Below, one piece after another: positions 1 through 6,627 of a stretch of 15,169 nt of DNA. Each line of letters starts with the position of its first letter. The first letter of the stretch is position 1. The stretch is taken from positions 1 through 15,169 of the forward strand of contig USKU01000021.1 in the NCBI GenBank assembly GCA_900555335.1, given 5' to 3'. Origin of the DNA: an uncultured Atopobium sp. Lineage in GTDB: Bacteria; Actinomycetota; Coriobacteriia; Coriobacteriales; Atopobiaceae. Both the position numbers and the translations under genes were made by a program. Under the pieces are notes generated by a model. The model was not told where the DNA came from. It did no database searches and saw only the letters and a program-made list of their open reading frames with translations.

Positions 1-1
1 G

Positions 2-76
2 GAGGAAGAGTTGTCAGGGTGGCATGAAAAACGCAAAAGCGATAAAGTCAAAGACTCAAAAAGGGTATACCTTTAA
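2..76 (+). CDS. Possible C-terminal tail of an upstream gene (partial)
   Basis: Frame 2 is open from the window edge to a TAA at 74-76 and encodes about 24 charged residues ending in KRVYL. A lysine/arginine/glutamate-rich tail like this is common at protein C-termini. Frame 3 is also open, up to a TGA at 102-104, so the frame choice is uncertain and no family can be named. If real, its stop lies 40 bases before the next gene, which would allow cotranscription. This is a guess from reading-frame openness only. Confidence 0.25.
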   Translation, partial: EEELSGWHEKRKSDKVKDSKRVYL

Positions 77-116
77 CGTGAATTTAGATAGAAGTACTGA
101 CTGATAAGAGGGTTTT

Positions 117-911
117 GTGGTTATTCCAGATATCGTAAAAGATGCATTCAATGATGTTCCAGATCTTCCTGCTTCTGAGCGTCCTCTTATCTGTGTAACC
201 CCTCGTTGGATGCCTGAAGAAAATTTTTCTGATTCTGCTTCTGTCGGACAGATCCAATTTGACGCCATCCTTGCAGCTGGCGGCATTCCTATCATGGCGC
301 CTTTGACTGATGACCCAGAGGTTATTGCTCAGTTTGTTGAGATGTGTGACGGCTTCTGCCTTACCGGTGGTCATGATGTTGATCCGCGCAATTGGGGAGA
401 AGAACCACGTGATCTTAATCGTCTGTGTCCCATAAGAGACAGGCTTGAGTTTGAGCTCGTAAAACAGGTACTTGCTGCCGATAAACCTTTACTTGCTATT
501 TGTCGTGGTCTTCAACTTTTGAATGTTGTACTGGGCGGTACACTTGTACAAGATTTGCACACCCTTGAGCCAACAGAAAATCATGTGTTCTGGACGCATT
601 CGGCAAATTTGTACCATCCTGCTCATGCTGTTCATATTCAAAAAGATTCTTTGCTGTACAACGCTCTGGGTAAGGTTGAAGACATTCAAGCAAACTCGTA
701 TCACGATGAGGCCCTGAAAAAGGTTTCCGCTGAGCTTAATGTAGTTGCGTATGCTTCAGACGGCATTATTGAAGGAGCCGAGGTCAAGGGCAAGACGTTT
801 GCTCTAGGTGTGCAGTGGCATCCAGAGTATGGATGGCATTACAGCAAAGCTGACTGTGAACTTTGGAAATCCTTTGTTACAGCTTCGCAAGCCTCACGGT
901 CTTCTCGTTAA
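117..911 (+). CDS. PuuD-like gamma-glutamyl-gamma-aminobutyrate hydrolase (peptidase C26, class I glutamine amidotransferase fold)
   Basis: 264 residues. The fold is that of class I glutamine amidotransferases. The PuuD/C26 hallmarks are present: GGHDVDP at 84-90 (oxyanion-side glycines), the nucleophile elbow AICRGLQ with Cys129, and GVQWHPE with His235 and Glu237 completing the triad. Family members cleave gamma-glutamyl bonds, for example gamma-Glu-GABA in putrescine breakdown, in the cytosol; there is no signal peptide. The GTG start is chosen because an in-frame TAA at 105-107 excludes anything upstream and AAGAGGG at 106-112 is a ribosome site. The usual VNSxHHQ segment reads ANSYHDE (192-198), so the exact substrate may differ. 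No other putrescine-pathway gene is in the window, so the role in peptide or gamma-glutamyl compound degradation is inferred from the peptidases that follow. Confidence 0.93.
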   Translation: MVIPDIVKDAFNDVPDLPASERPLICVTPRWMPEENFSDSASVGQIQFDAILAAGGIPIMAPLTDDPEVIAQFVEMCDGFCLTGGHDVDPRNWGEEPRDLNRLCPIRDRLEFELVKQVLAADKPLLAICRGLQLLNVVLGGTLVQDLHTLEPTENHVFWTHSANLYHPAHAVHIQKDSLLYNALGKVEDIQANSYHDEALKKVSAELNVVAYASDGIIEGAEVKGKTFALGVQWHPEYGWHYSKADCELWKSFVTASQASRSSR

Positions 912-915
912 TATA

Positions 916-944
916 TTGATACTCTAAACTGCGTTGACTATATG
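916..944 (+). promoter_or_regulatory. Candidate sigma-70-type promoter for pepT, nested in a dyad
   Basis: TTGATA at 916-921 and TATATG at 939-944 are separated by exactly 17 bases. They match the -35 consensus at 5 of 6 positions and the -10 consensus at 4 of 6. The -10 element is exactly the loop of the inverted repeat at 926-957. The start point would fall near 951, leaving a short leader with the ribosome site AAGGGAG at 963-969 before pepT. Inferred from sequence only; the same DNA also reads as a terminator. Confidence 0.4.
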
Positions 945-960
945 GTTAGCGCAGTTTTTT
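926..960 (+). terminator. Intrinsic terminator after the PuuD-like gene
   Basis: A 13-bp stem pairs 926-938 with 945-957, including two G-U pairs. The eight outer pairs are perfect (AAACTGCG with CGCAGTTT). The loop is 6 nt, and an unbroken run of six T at 955-960 overlaps the stem foot. It begins 14 bases after the TAA of the hydrolase gene and ends 13 bases before pepT. This fits a Rho-independent terminator separating the two genes. It could instead act as an operator dyad, since a promoter-like pair overlaps it. Confidence 0.78.
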
Positions 961-973
961 GTAAGGGAGTTTT

Positions 974-2224
974 ATGAGTGACGTGCTAGATAGATTTATT
1001 GCGTATTGCAAGGTTTCTTCTCAGTCTAATCCGTTGACCGCAGATAAGGTTCCTTCAACTGATTCTCAGTACCAGATGGCTGAGGTTGTTGCAGCTGATC
1101 TTCGTGAGCTTGGTGCAGAGAATGTGACCGTTGATGAGCATGCGTACGTGGTTGCTCACTGGCCTGCAAGCGAGGGTCTAGAAGATCTTCCTACCCTTGG
1201 TTTCTGCTGCCACATTGATACGGCGTGGCAGTCTTGGGGTAACCCCGTTCATCCGCAGGTTGTTACGTATGAGGGCGGCAAGCTAATAGTTGGTTCTGAT
1301 CGTGAGGGCAGAGAGGTCTCTATCAGCCCTGAGACAAATCCTCAGCTTGAGCACATGATTGGTTGGCAGCTTGTTACCACTGATGGCACGTCGCTGCTTG
1401 GTGGCGATGACAAAGCTGGCATTGCTATGCTGGTCAGCTTGCTTGCTCGCTACAAAGAGCATCCAGAGCTTAAGCACCCACGTATTGCACTTGCGTTTGT
1501 TCCTGATGAGGAGATTGGCCACGGCGCAGCTCTTCTGGATCTTGATGCTTTTGGTGCAGCGTATGGTTACACCATTGACGGGGGTCCGTTTGGTGAGTTC
1601 TGTTACGAGACCTTCAATGCTGCTGAGGTGTTTGTACGTGCTCATGGACTTTCAGTACACACGGGAACTGCAAAAGGCCAGATGATTAATGCATCTGAGG
1701 CAATTATGCGCTTCCACGAGTTGCTTCCACCTGCGGAACGTCCTGAGTTCACTGAGGGCTATGATGGCTTCTTCTATCTGGAGCGCGTTAATGGTGATTG
1801 CGAGTCTGCTCGCGCTGATTACATTATTCGAGACCATGACCAGGCAAAGGTTGAGCGCCGTAAGCAGTTGATGATTGACGCTGCAGCGTATGTAAACAAG
1901 CAGATTGGCTCTGAGGTACTTTCCGTTGAGATTCACGACCAGTATCACAACTTGGCTGACATCGTATTAAAGCCTGAGTATGCGCACTTAATCGAGAATG
2001 CACGCACTGCATACGAGAAGGTCGGCGTAGAGATGACCTGCATTCCAATGCGTGGCGGCACCGACGGATCCCAACTTTCCTTTAGAGGGTTCCCATGCGC
2101 CAATCTCTCTGCCTGCTACTACAACGCTCACGGCGTCAGAGAATTTGTTCCTGTCCCCGAGCTTGAGGGTATGGTTGACATGCTGGAGCACCTGGTAGAG
2201 CTTTACACCCATCCACAAAACTAG
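974..2224 (+). CDS. pepT: Peptidase T (tripeptide aminopeptidase, M20 family)
   Basis: 416 residues, close to the roughly 408 of E. coli PepT. It removes the N-terminal residue of tripeptides in the cytosol using two zinc ions. Visible ligands and catalytic residues, by alignment from memory to PepT: His80 in CHIDTA, Asp145 in LLGGDDKAG, catalytic Glu179 and ligand Glu180 in FVPDEEIGHG, Asp202 in TIDGG, and His386 in YYNAHG. The C-terminal MRGGTDGS block (359-366) is also typical. The start has the ribosome site AAGGGAG at 963-969. The M42 peptidase gene follows 9 bases after the stop, so the two are almost certainly cotranscribed. Likely role: final breakdown of imported peptides for amino-acid fermentation (inference). 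Confidence 0.97.
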   Translation: MSDVLDRFIAYCKVSSQSNPLTADKVPSTDSQYQMAEVVAADLRELGAENVTVDEHAYVVAHWPASEGLEDLPTLGFCCHIDTAWQSWGNPVHPQVVTYEGGKLIVGSDREGREVSISPETNPQLEHMIGWQLVTTDGTSLLGGDDKAGIAMLVSLLARYKEHPELKHPRIALAFVPDEEIGHGAALLDLDAFGAAYGYTIDGGPFGEFCYETFNAAEVFVRAHGLSVHTGTAKGQMINASEAIMRFHELLPPAERPEFTEGYDGFFYLERVNGDCESARADYIIRDHDQAKVERRKQLMIDAAAYVNKQIGSEVLSVEIHDQYHNLADIVLKPEYAHLIENARTAYEKVGVEMTCIPMRGGTDGSQLSFRGFPCANLSACYYNAHGVREFVPVPELEGMVDMLEHLVELYTHPQN

Positions 2225-2233
2225 GAGATAGTC

Positions 2234-3295
2234 ATGACTCATTTTGAGACTGATACACAGTATTTGATTGATACTACAAAGAAGCTTGTTGAGTGCGATA
2301 GCCCTGTTGGCTACTACGAGCGCATCCATGAGCTGCTTCGAGAGCTTGTTGCCGAGGCGGGCTATGAGCTTCAGGTTGACAACAAAGCTACGGCATATGT
2401 CCTGGTAGAGGGTAAAGATACCAGCAAGACTGTGGGCGTTAATGCTCACCTTGACACCATTGGCCTGATTGTTCGCGGCTTCAATTCAGACGGCACACTG
2501 CGCGTTCGCCAGCTGGGCGGCATCAACTACCACAGCATTGAGGGTGAGATCTGCCATGTTGTCTGCAGAGATGGCTCCGTTGTTGATGGTCAGGTAATCT
2601 GCAATCACCACTCCGTTCACGTCTTTGAAGACGCTAGAACTATGGAGCGCAACGAGGACAACATGTCCATCTCGCTTATCGCTGACGTTTCTTCCCCTGA
2701 GGAAGCTCGTGCGCTGGGCGTCTCAGAGGGTGCAGTTGTTGCCATTGATCCTCACTTTGAGATGTATGACAACGGCTATATGGTTTCTCGCTTTATCGAC
2801 GATAAGGCTTGTGTTGCCGCACAGCTTCATACACTCCGTTGGCTGGCGCAATCTGGCGAGAAACCCCTCTATAACACCTTGTTTGCATTCCCAATGTACG
2901 AGGAGATTGGTCACGGCGGCGCATTCTTGCCTGTTGAGGTAGATGAGTACGTATCGCTGGACATTACCCTTATTGGCCCTGACTACAATTCAAACGAGCA
3001 CCACGTAGGCATCATTGTTTCTGATATTCGCTCGCCTTACGATTGGGAAGTTTCCAACAAACTTATTGCGTGTGCGCAGGAGGTTGTTGAGCCAGAAAAG
3101 TGGAATCAGCAGGTTGCCTTCCACTTCTCAACTGATGCTAACGCTGCATATTTCTCCGGCAACGATCTTAAGAGCGGCGCATTTGGTCCAGCATGTCTCA
3201 ACACTCACGGTCGCGAGCGCTGCCACATCGATGCAATTATCGGCACCGAGAACCTGTGCCGTGCGTACGTCCTTGGATATGGCGAGAAGAACTAG
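2234..3295 (+). CDS. M42 family metallo-aminopeptidase
   Basis: 353 residues, the usual size for M42 (glutamyl aminopeptidase/TET-type) enzymes. These are dinuclear-metal cytosolic aminopeptidases, often forming large tetrahedral particles. Signature residues occur in order: His72 and Asp74 in AHLDTIG, Asp189 in FIDDKA, catalytic Glu223 with Glu224 in YEEIGHGG, Asp243 in SLDIT, and His325 in NTHGRE. The intervening PA-like segment (about 90-180) is present. AGGAG at 2223-2227, overlapping the pepT stop, serves as ribosome site 6 bases before the ATG, indicating tight coupling to pepT. The substrate residue preference cannot be read from sequence. The gene ends inside a strong hairpin (3279-3308). 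Confidence 0.94.
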   Translation: MTHFETDTQYLIDTTKKLVECDSPVGYYERIHELLRELVAEAGYELQVDNKATAYVLVEGKDTSKTVGVNAHLDTIGLIVRGFNSDGTLRVRQLGGINYHSIEGEICHVVCRDGSVVDGQVICNHHSVHVFEDARTMERNEDNMSISLIADVSSPEEARALGVSEGAVVAIDPHFEMYDNGYMVSRFIDDKACVAAQLHTLRWLAQSGEKPLYNTLFAFPMYEEIGHGGAFLPVEVDEYVSLDITLIGPDYNSNEHHVGIIVSDIRSPYDWEVSNKLIACAQEVVEPEKWNQQVAFHFSTDANAAYFSGNDLKSGAFGPACLNTHGRERCHIDAIIGTENLCRAYVLGYGEKN

Positions 3296-3308
3296 TTTTT
3301 CTCGCCAT
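3279..3308 (+). other. Stem-loop spanning the stop codon of the M42 peptidase gene
   Basis: Ten Watson-Crick pairs (ATGGCGAGAA with TTCTCGCCAT), one G-U and two A-U pairs close a CTAG tetraloop that contains the TAG stop (3293-3295). No T-run follows on either strand, so it is not a canonical intrinsic terminator. It may mark the 3' end of the peptidase transcript by blocking 3' exonucleases or assisting factor-dependent termination (inference). Confidence 0.6.
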
Positions 3309-3428
3309 GGGTATGCCTTGTTCTCATAGAGGTATCAAATAGTTTGTAAGATATGCTGTATATCGTGTGAATTTTGCCGTAGACGTGATAAGGTAGCCTT
3401 AGTTAACTTTTCGAGTCAGGAGTGATTC
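3296..3428 (+). other. Intergenic leader before the ABC importer genes
   Basis: The 133 bases between the M42 gene and the binding-protein gene hold a small perfect inverted repeat, GATAT-5-ATATC at 3350-3364, a possible weak operator. The ribosome site AGGAG is at 3418-3422. I looked for a -35/-10 pair and found none that matched well. No riboswitch core was recognised. Confidence 0.4.
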
Positions 3429-4445
3429 ATGGATAGACGTTCGTTCCTTAAGCTTGCAGGTCTTATTCCAGCTACAGCATTGTTTGGCTGCAAGGGAACA
3501 GACCAAGAGAAGTCTCAGGACACCACAAAAGATGACGCTAAGAAATCTGATCCTGTTGCGGTAAAAGTTGCAACACTTAAAGGTCCTACTGCCATGGGCT
3601 TAGTTAAGTTCATGAGCGAGGTTGAGGCGCAAAATATCACCGATAACAACTACTCGTTTGAGATTTTGGATGCTCCTGATCAGGTAGTTGCTAAGGTTGC
3701 CCAGGGCGATGTTGACGTTGCATCTATTCCTGCAAACCTTGCAGCTACGCTCTTTAACAAGACCAAAGGCGCCTATAAGGTAGCTTGTCTTAACGTATTG
3801 AACGTCCTTTACATTGTTGAGACGGGTAGCGCTATCTCTAAGCTTACTGACCTCAAGGGAAAGACGCTCTACGCTTCTGGTAAGGGTGCAGTCCCAGAGT
3901 ACACATTGTCCTACCTGTTGAGCAAAAATGGCATGACACTTGGTGAGGACGTCCAGGTAGAGTGGAAGAGCGAACATACCGAGTGTGTTGCTGCTCTAGC
4001 TCAAGATCCAGAGGGAATTGCGCTGCTCCCACAGCCTTTTGTTACGGTGGCACAAAGCAAGAACAGCCAGATTCGCATTGCAATCGACCTTGGCGCTGAA
4101 TGGGAGGCTGTCAATCCTCAGAGCAAGCTGATTGCTGGCGTAACTATTATTTCTTCAAAGCTCATCTCAGATTCTCCAGATGCGGTAACAGCGCTGCTTT
4201 CTCACTACAAAGACTCTGTTGCATTTGCGGTTGATCATCCAGATGAGGCTGCTACGCTTGTAGGCAAATACGGCATTGTTCCAGAGCCTATTGCCAAGGT
4301 TGCGCTGCCTAAGTGTAATATTACGTATATTGATGGCGCAGATATGAAGAGCGCACTTTCAAGTTACTTAGGCATTCTGGCTGAGGCTAATTCTCAGGCA
4401 GTAGGCGGACAGGTTCCTGGAGACGATTTCTACTTTGGCGCATAA
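3429..4445 (+). CDS. ABC importer substrate-binding lipoprotein (NitT/TauT, COG0715-like)
   Basis: 338 residues. The N-terminus MDRRSFLKLAG carries a twin-arginine motif, followed by a short hydrophobic stretch and a lipobox LFGC with Cys21. This indicates a Tat-exported, lipid-anchored protein on the outer face of the membrane. A charged linker (22-43) precedes the periplasmic-binding-protein domain. Features typical of the NMT1/SsuA/TauA/ThiY superfamily are LKGPTAMGLVKFM (50-62), GDVDVASIPANLAA (93-106) and DLKGKTLYASGKGAVPEYTL (141-160). The ligand cannot be deduced: sulfonates, nitrate, pyrimidine thiamine precursors and aromatic acids are all handled by relatives. Ribosome site AGGAG at 3418-3422 supports the ATG. 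The gene heads the importer operon and is followed by a strong attenuator hairpin. Confidence 0.92.
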   Translation: MDRRSFLKLAGLIPATALFGCKGTDQEKSQDTTKDDAKKSDPVAVKVATLKGPTAMGLVKFMSEVEAQNITDNNYSFEILDAPDQVVAKVAQGDVDVASIPANLAATLFNKTKGAYKVACLNVLNVLYIVETGSAISKLTDLKGKTLYASGKGAVPEYTLSYLLSKNGMTLGEDVQVEWKSEHTECVAALAQDPEGIALLPQPFVTVAQSKNSQIRIAIDLGAEWEAVNPQSKLIAGVTIISSKLISDSPDAVTALLSHYKDSVAFAVDHPDEAATLVGKYGIVPEPIAKVALPKCNITYIDGADMKSALSSYLGILAEANSQAVGGQVPGDDFYFGA

Positions 4446-4467
4446 CCCGCACATAAAAGATAGTATT

Positions 4468-4515
4468 TCTGCCCGAGGTGGCGCCGAGAAAGGCGCTGCC
4501 TCGGCAGATTTTTCT
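4468..4515 (+). terminator. Strong intrinsic terminator/attenuator between binding protein and permease
   Basis: A G+C-rich 17-bp stem pairs 4468-4485 (one bulged C at 4472) with 4492-4508 across a 6-nt loop. Two G-U pairs sit in the middle. TTTTTCT at 4509-4515 follows directly. It begins 22 bases after the TAA (4443-4445) of the binding-protein gene. Such leaky terminators commonly keep binding proteins in excess over their membrane partners. No promoter is evident downstream, so the permease and ATPase probably depend on read-through. Confidence 0.85.
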
Positions 4516-4587
4516 GTCGAGAAAAACGATCAGGCCCAAAGCGCAGGTCAGACCCAAGGTGCGGGCCGCGTGCAAGGCAAAACGACT

Positions 4588-5352
4588 GTGCGCAAAGTTG
4601 CTTCTAGCTGGGGAGCACGTTTAGGCGCACTGGTATTTTGGCTTGTCGTGTGGCAGATAGCTGCGGTTGTCATCAATCAGGATATTGTTTTAACTTCACC
4701 TATTCAGACCATTCAGACGCTTTTCTCGCTAGCTCAACTACGCGAGTTTTGGGTTTCTATTGGTCTTTCTCTTTTGCGTATTTTTGCTGGTGGAGCACTT
4801 GCTTTTACGGCTGGTTCCTTGCTGGCGTTTTTGAGTTTTAAGTACAAGCTGATCAAGATTCTTTTTGAGCCGCTTATTTCTACAATCAAATCAATTCCCG
4901 TGGCATCGTTTGTCATCTTGCTACTTATCTGGGTTCGCACGCCCTACCTCTCAATTTCAATTTCATTTTTGATGGCACTTCCCATCATCTACATTGCAGT
5001 ACTTGAGGGGCTCCTCAGCACTGACCAGCAGCTTATTGAGATGGCTGATGTATACCAAATTCACGGTTGGCAACGCATTAAAGCAATTTATTTGTCGCAG
5101 CTTATGCCCTCGCTTAAGACAGCTACCTCACTTGCCATGGGATTTTGCTGGAAGTCGGGAATTGCTGCCGAGGTCATTGGCCTTCCTACATTCTCCATTG
5201 GCGAGCACCTCTATAACGCTAAAGTGTATTTGGATACGCCAGCCCTTTTTGCGTGGACGCTTGTGGTTATTGTGATGAGCGCACTTGGCGAGAAGATCGT
5301 GATGCGGTTAGTTTCATGGGCTGCTGCAAGGTTAGAAAAGAGCTGCTCATGA
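4588..5352 (+). CDS. ABC importer permease (SsuC/TauC-like, BPD transport family)
   Basis: About 254 residues from the GTG at 4588, which fits the usual 250-275 of this family. The frame is open upstream to a TTG at 4435, overlapping the binding-protein stop and giving 305 residues. Those extra 51 residues are Ala/Gly/Gln-rich and are largely encoded by the terminator hairpin, so I prefer a downstream start. GTG 4570 is another option; both have only weak AAGG ribosome sites. Hydrophobic segments lie near residues 11-29, 62-83, 102-117, 120-141 and 217-235. The cytoplasmic EAA loop that docks the ATPase spans 151-174, with Glu151, Ala153, Gly160 and Pro174. The stop overlaps the next start as ATGA (5349-5352), so translation of permease and ATPase is coupled. 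Confidence 0.9.
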   Translation: MRKVASSWGARLGALVFWLVVWQIAAVVINQDIVLTSPIQTIQTLFSLAQLREFWVSIGLSLLRIFAGGALAFTAGSLLAFLSFKYKLIKILFEPLISTIKSIPVASFVILLLIWVRTPYLSISISFLMALPIIYIAVLEGLLSTDQQLIEMADVYQIHGWQRIKAIYLSQLMPSLKTATSLAMGFCWKSGIAAEVIGLPTFSIGEHLYNAKVYLDTPALFAWTLVVIVMSALGEKIVMRLVSWAAARLEKSCS

Positions 5353-5978
5353 GTATGAATACAACTAATTGTGCCTATGCAACCGAGCAGTTGCTTGAGG
5401 TAAAAAACATCACTAAATCGTTTGGTAATACGGTTGTGCTTGATGATTTTTCCTACAAGTTTGAGAGGGGGGTGTACGTACTCTCTGAGCCCTCTGGAGC
5501 AGGTAAAACAACACTTCTTCGTATTCTTTGTGGTCTTGAAGTGGCTGATTCAGGCACAGTGCTTAAATCGCCTGACGCTAAAACGGTCATGATGTTTCAG
5601 GAAGATAGACTGCTAGAAAACTTGAGCGTTATGGCAAATATCATGCTTGCTATACAGTTGCACCCAAAGGAGCAAAAACAAAGCGCTCGAGAGCGTATTA
5701 AAGAGGCGCTTTGTGGGGTGGGACTTGAAGGAACAGAAAACAAGCCTGTTTCTGAGCTTTCCGGTGGTCAAAAGAGACGCGTTGCTCTTTTACGTACACT
5801 CTTTGCAGATGCAGACATCTTGCTCTTTGATGAGCCGCTCAAGGGATTAGACGAAGCGCTTAAGCAGCAGGTTATTGCCTCTGTCAAACCGTTCATTGAA
5901 TCAAAAGTTGTAATTTGGGTAACTCATACTCCTGAAGAAGTAAAACTGCTAGGCTCTTATACAGCACTGCAGTTATAG
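5349..5978 (+). CDS. ABC importer ATP-binding protein (SsuB/TauB-like)
   Basis: 209 residues from the ATG in the ATGA overlap with the permease stop; purine-rich AAAAGAG just upstream is the ribosome site. The frame is open further upstream, inside the permease gene, but that part is not family-like. Motifs in order: Walker A PSGAGKTT (48-55), Q-loop Gln84 in FQEDRLL, signature LSGGQ (137-141), Walker B ILLFDEP (157-163) with Asp161 and Glu162, D-loop GLDEA, and switch His193. It is a short, single-domain importer ATPase. Oddity: the first Gly of GxxxxGKT is Glu47 (LSEPSGAGKTT), one base change away from Gly. The other catalytic residues are intact, so it is probably functional but possibly altered in nucleotide handling. 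Confidence 0.94.
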   Translation: MSMNTTNCAYATEQLLEVKNITKSFGNTVVLDDFSYKFERGVYVLSEPSGAGKTTLLRILCGLEVADSGTVLKSPDAKTVMMFQEDRLLENLSVMANIMLAIQLHPKEQKQSARERIKEALCGVGLEGTENKPVSELSGGQKRRVALLRTLFADADILLFDEPLKGLDEALKQQVIASVKPFIESKVVIWVTHTPEEVKLLGSYTALQL

Positions 5979-5989
5979 GAGTGAACTAC

Positions 5990-6604
5990 ATGTACAAGGT
6001 AATTCTCGCCGGCGGAATGGCGTCTGGTAAATCAACTGTTTCTAAAATGTTTGAAGCAGCAGGTGGTCTGCGCTTTGACCTTGATGAGGTTTCTCGTAGG
6101 CTTCTGAGACCTGGATGCGAGTGTACGTATCGTGTGGCAGAGGCTTTTGGTAACGATTTATTAGACCCCGTTACTCATGAGATTAATAGGCGAGAGCTTG
6201 GTCATAGGGCTTTTGCCACTAGAGAATCTGCTGAGCTCTTAGAAGAGCTTGAGATGCCTTTTATCAGGGAATATATGCGTCAATTCCTTACAAAAGAGGC
6301 TCCTGCTGCAGATGCTCAGTTCTGCTTTGTAGAGGTTCCGCTGCTTGACCGCGTTGAAGACTTGCTTGAGCTGGTTGATGAAGTTGTCGTTGTTGTAGCA
6401 CCTTTGGAACTGAGAGCAGAACGCGCTGAACAGCGAGGATCTTCTCGCCAAGAGTTTGAGCAGCGTATAGCGCATCAGCCTTCCGATACGTATTTGCGTA
6501 ATCAGGCAGATACGGTGTTTGTAAACTCCGAAGGCCTTGATGATCTTAAGGCGCAGGTAGAACTTTGGTTAAACGCTCGGTTTAATCAGCATTCAGAGCA
6601 ATAA
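5990..6604 (+). CDS. coaE: Dephospho-CoA kinase
   Basis: 204 residues, the usual size. It phosphorylates the ribose 3'-OH of dephospho-CoA with ATP in the last step of coenzyme A synthesis, in the cytosol. Evidence: P-loop GGMASGKST (8-16); FDLDEVSRRL (29-38), matching the family's xDADxxxRxL; VPLLD (116-120), the substrate-side loop usually PLLFE; and Gln/Arg-rich lid and C-terminal blocks QRGSS (148-152) and RIAHQ (159-163). The ATG at 5990 is chosen because AGGAG at 5977-5981 lies 8 bases upstream. The in-frame GTG at 5981 overlaps that site and cannot use it. It lies 11 bases after the ATPase gene and probably rides on the same message, although the functions are unrelated. It lacks the C-terminal GrpB-like extension seen in some actinobacterial CoaE proteins. 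Confidence 0.96.
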   Translation: MYKVILAGGMASGKSTVSKMFEAAGGLRFDLDEVSRRLLRPGCECTYRVAEAFGNDLLDPVTHEINRRELGHRAFATRESAELLEELEMPFIREYMRQFLTKEAPAADAQFCFVEVPLLDRVEDLLELVDEVVVVVAPLELRAERAEQRGSSRQEFEQRIAHQPSDTYLRNQADTVFVNSEGLDDLKAQVELWLNARFNQHSEQ

Positions 6605-6627
6605 GTTATAGCTTACGTGCGCGGTCT

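Noticed and set aside
60..76. Small hairpin AAAGG-5-CCTTT before the PuuD-like gene as a terminator
   Set aside because: Only five pairs and no T-run; too weak to call.
1988..2449. 153-residue open frame on the - strand over pepT and the M42 gene
   Set aside because: Antisense shadow of two well-supported peptidase genes; no motifs.
3296..3428. TPP or other riboswitch before the importer
   Set aside because: No conserved aptamer core could be recognised, so a thiamine-precursor importer role is unsupported.
4435..4587. TTG-started N-terminal extension of the permease as part of the protein
   Set aside because: It overlaps a strong terminator, is low-complexity and makes the protein longer than its family. 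I kept it only as an alternative start.
5253..5348. Upstream extension of the ABC ATPase frame
   Set aside because: It lies inside the permease gene and encodes nothing family-like; the ATGA overlap at 5349-5352 is the natural start.
5981..5989. GTG start for coaE
   Set aside because: It sits within the AGGAG ribosome site that serves the ATG at 5990.
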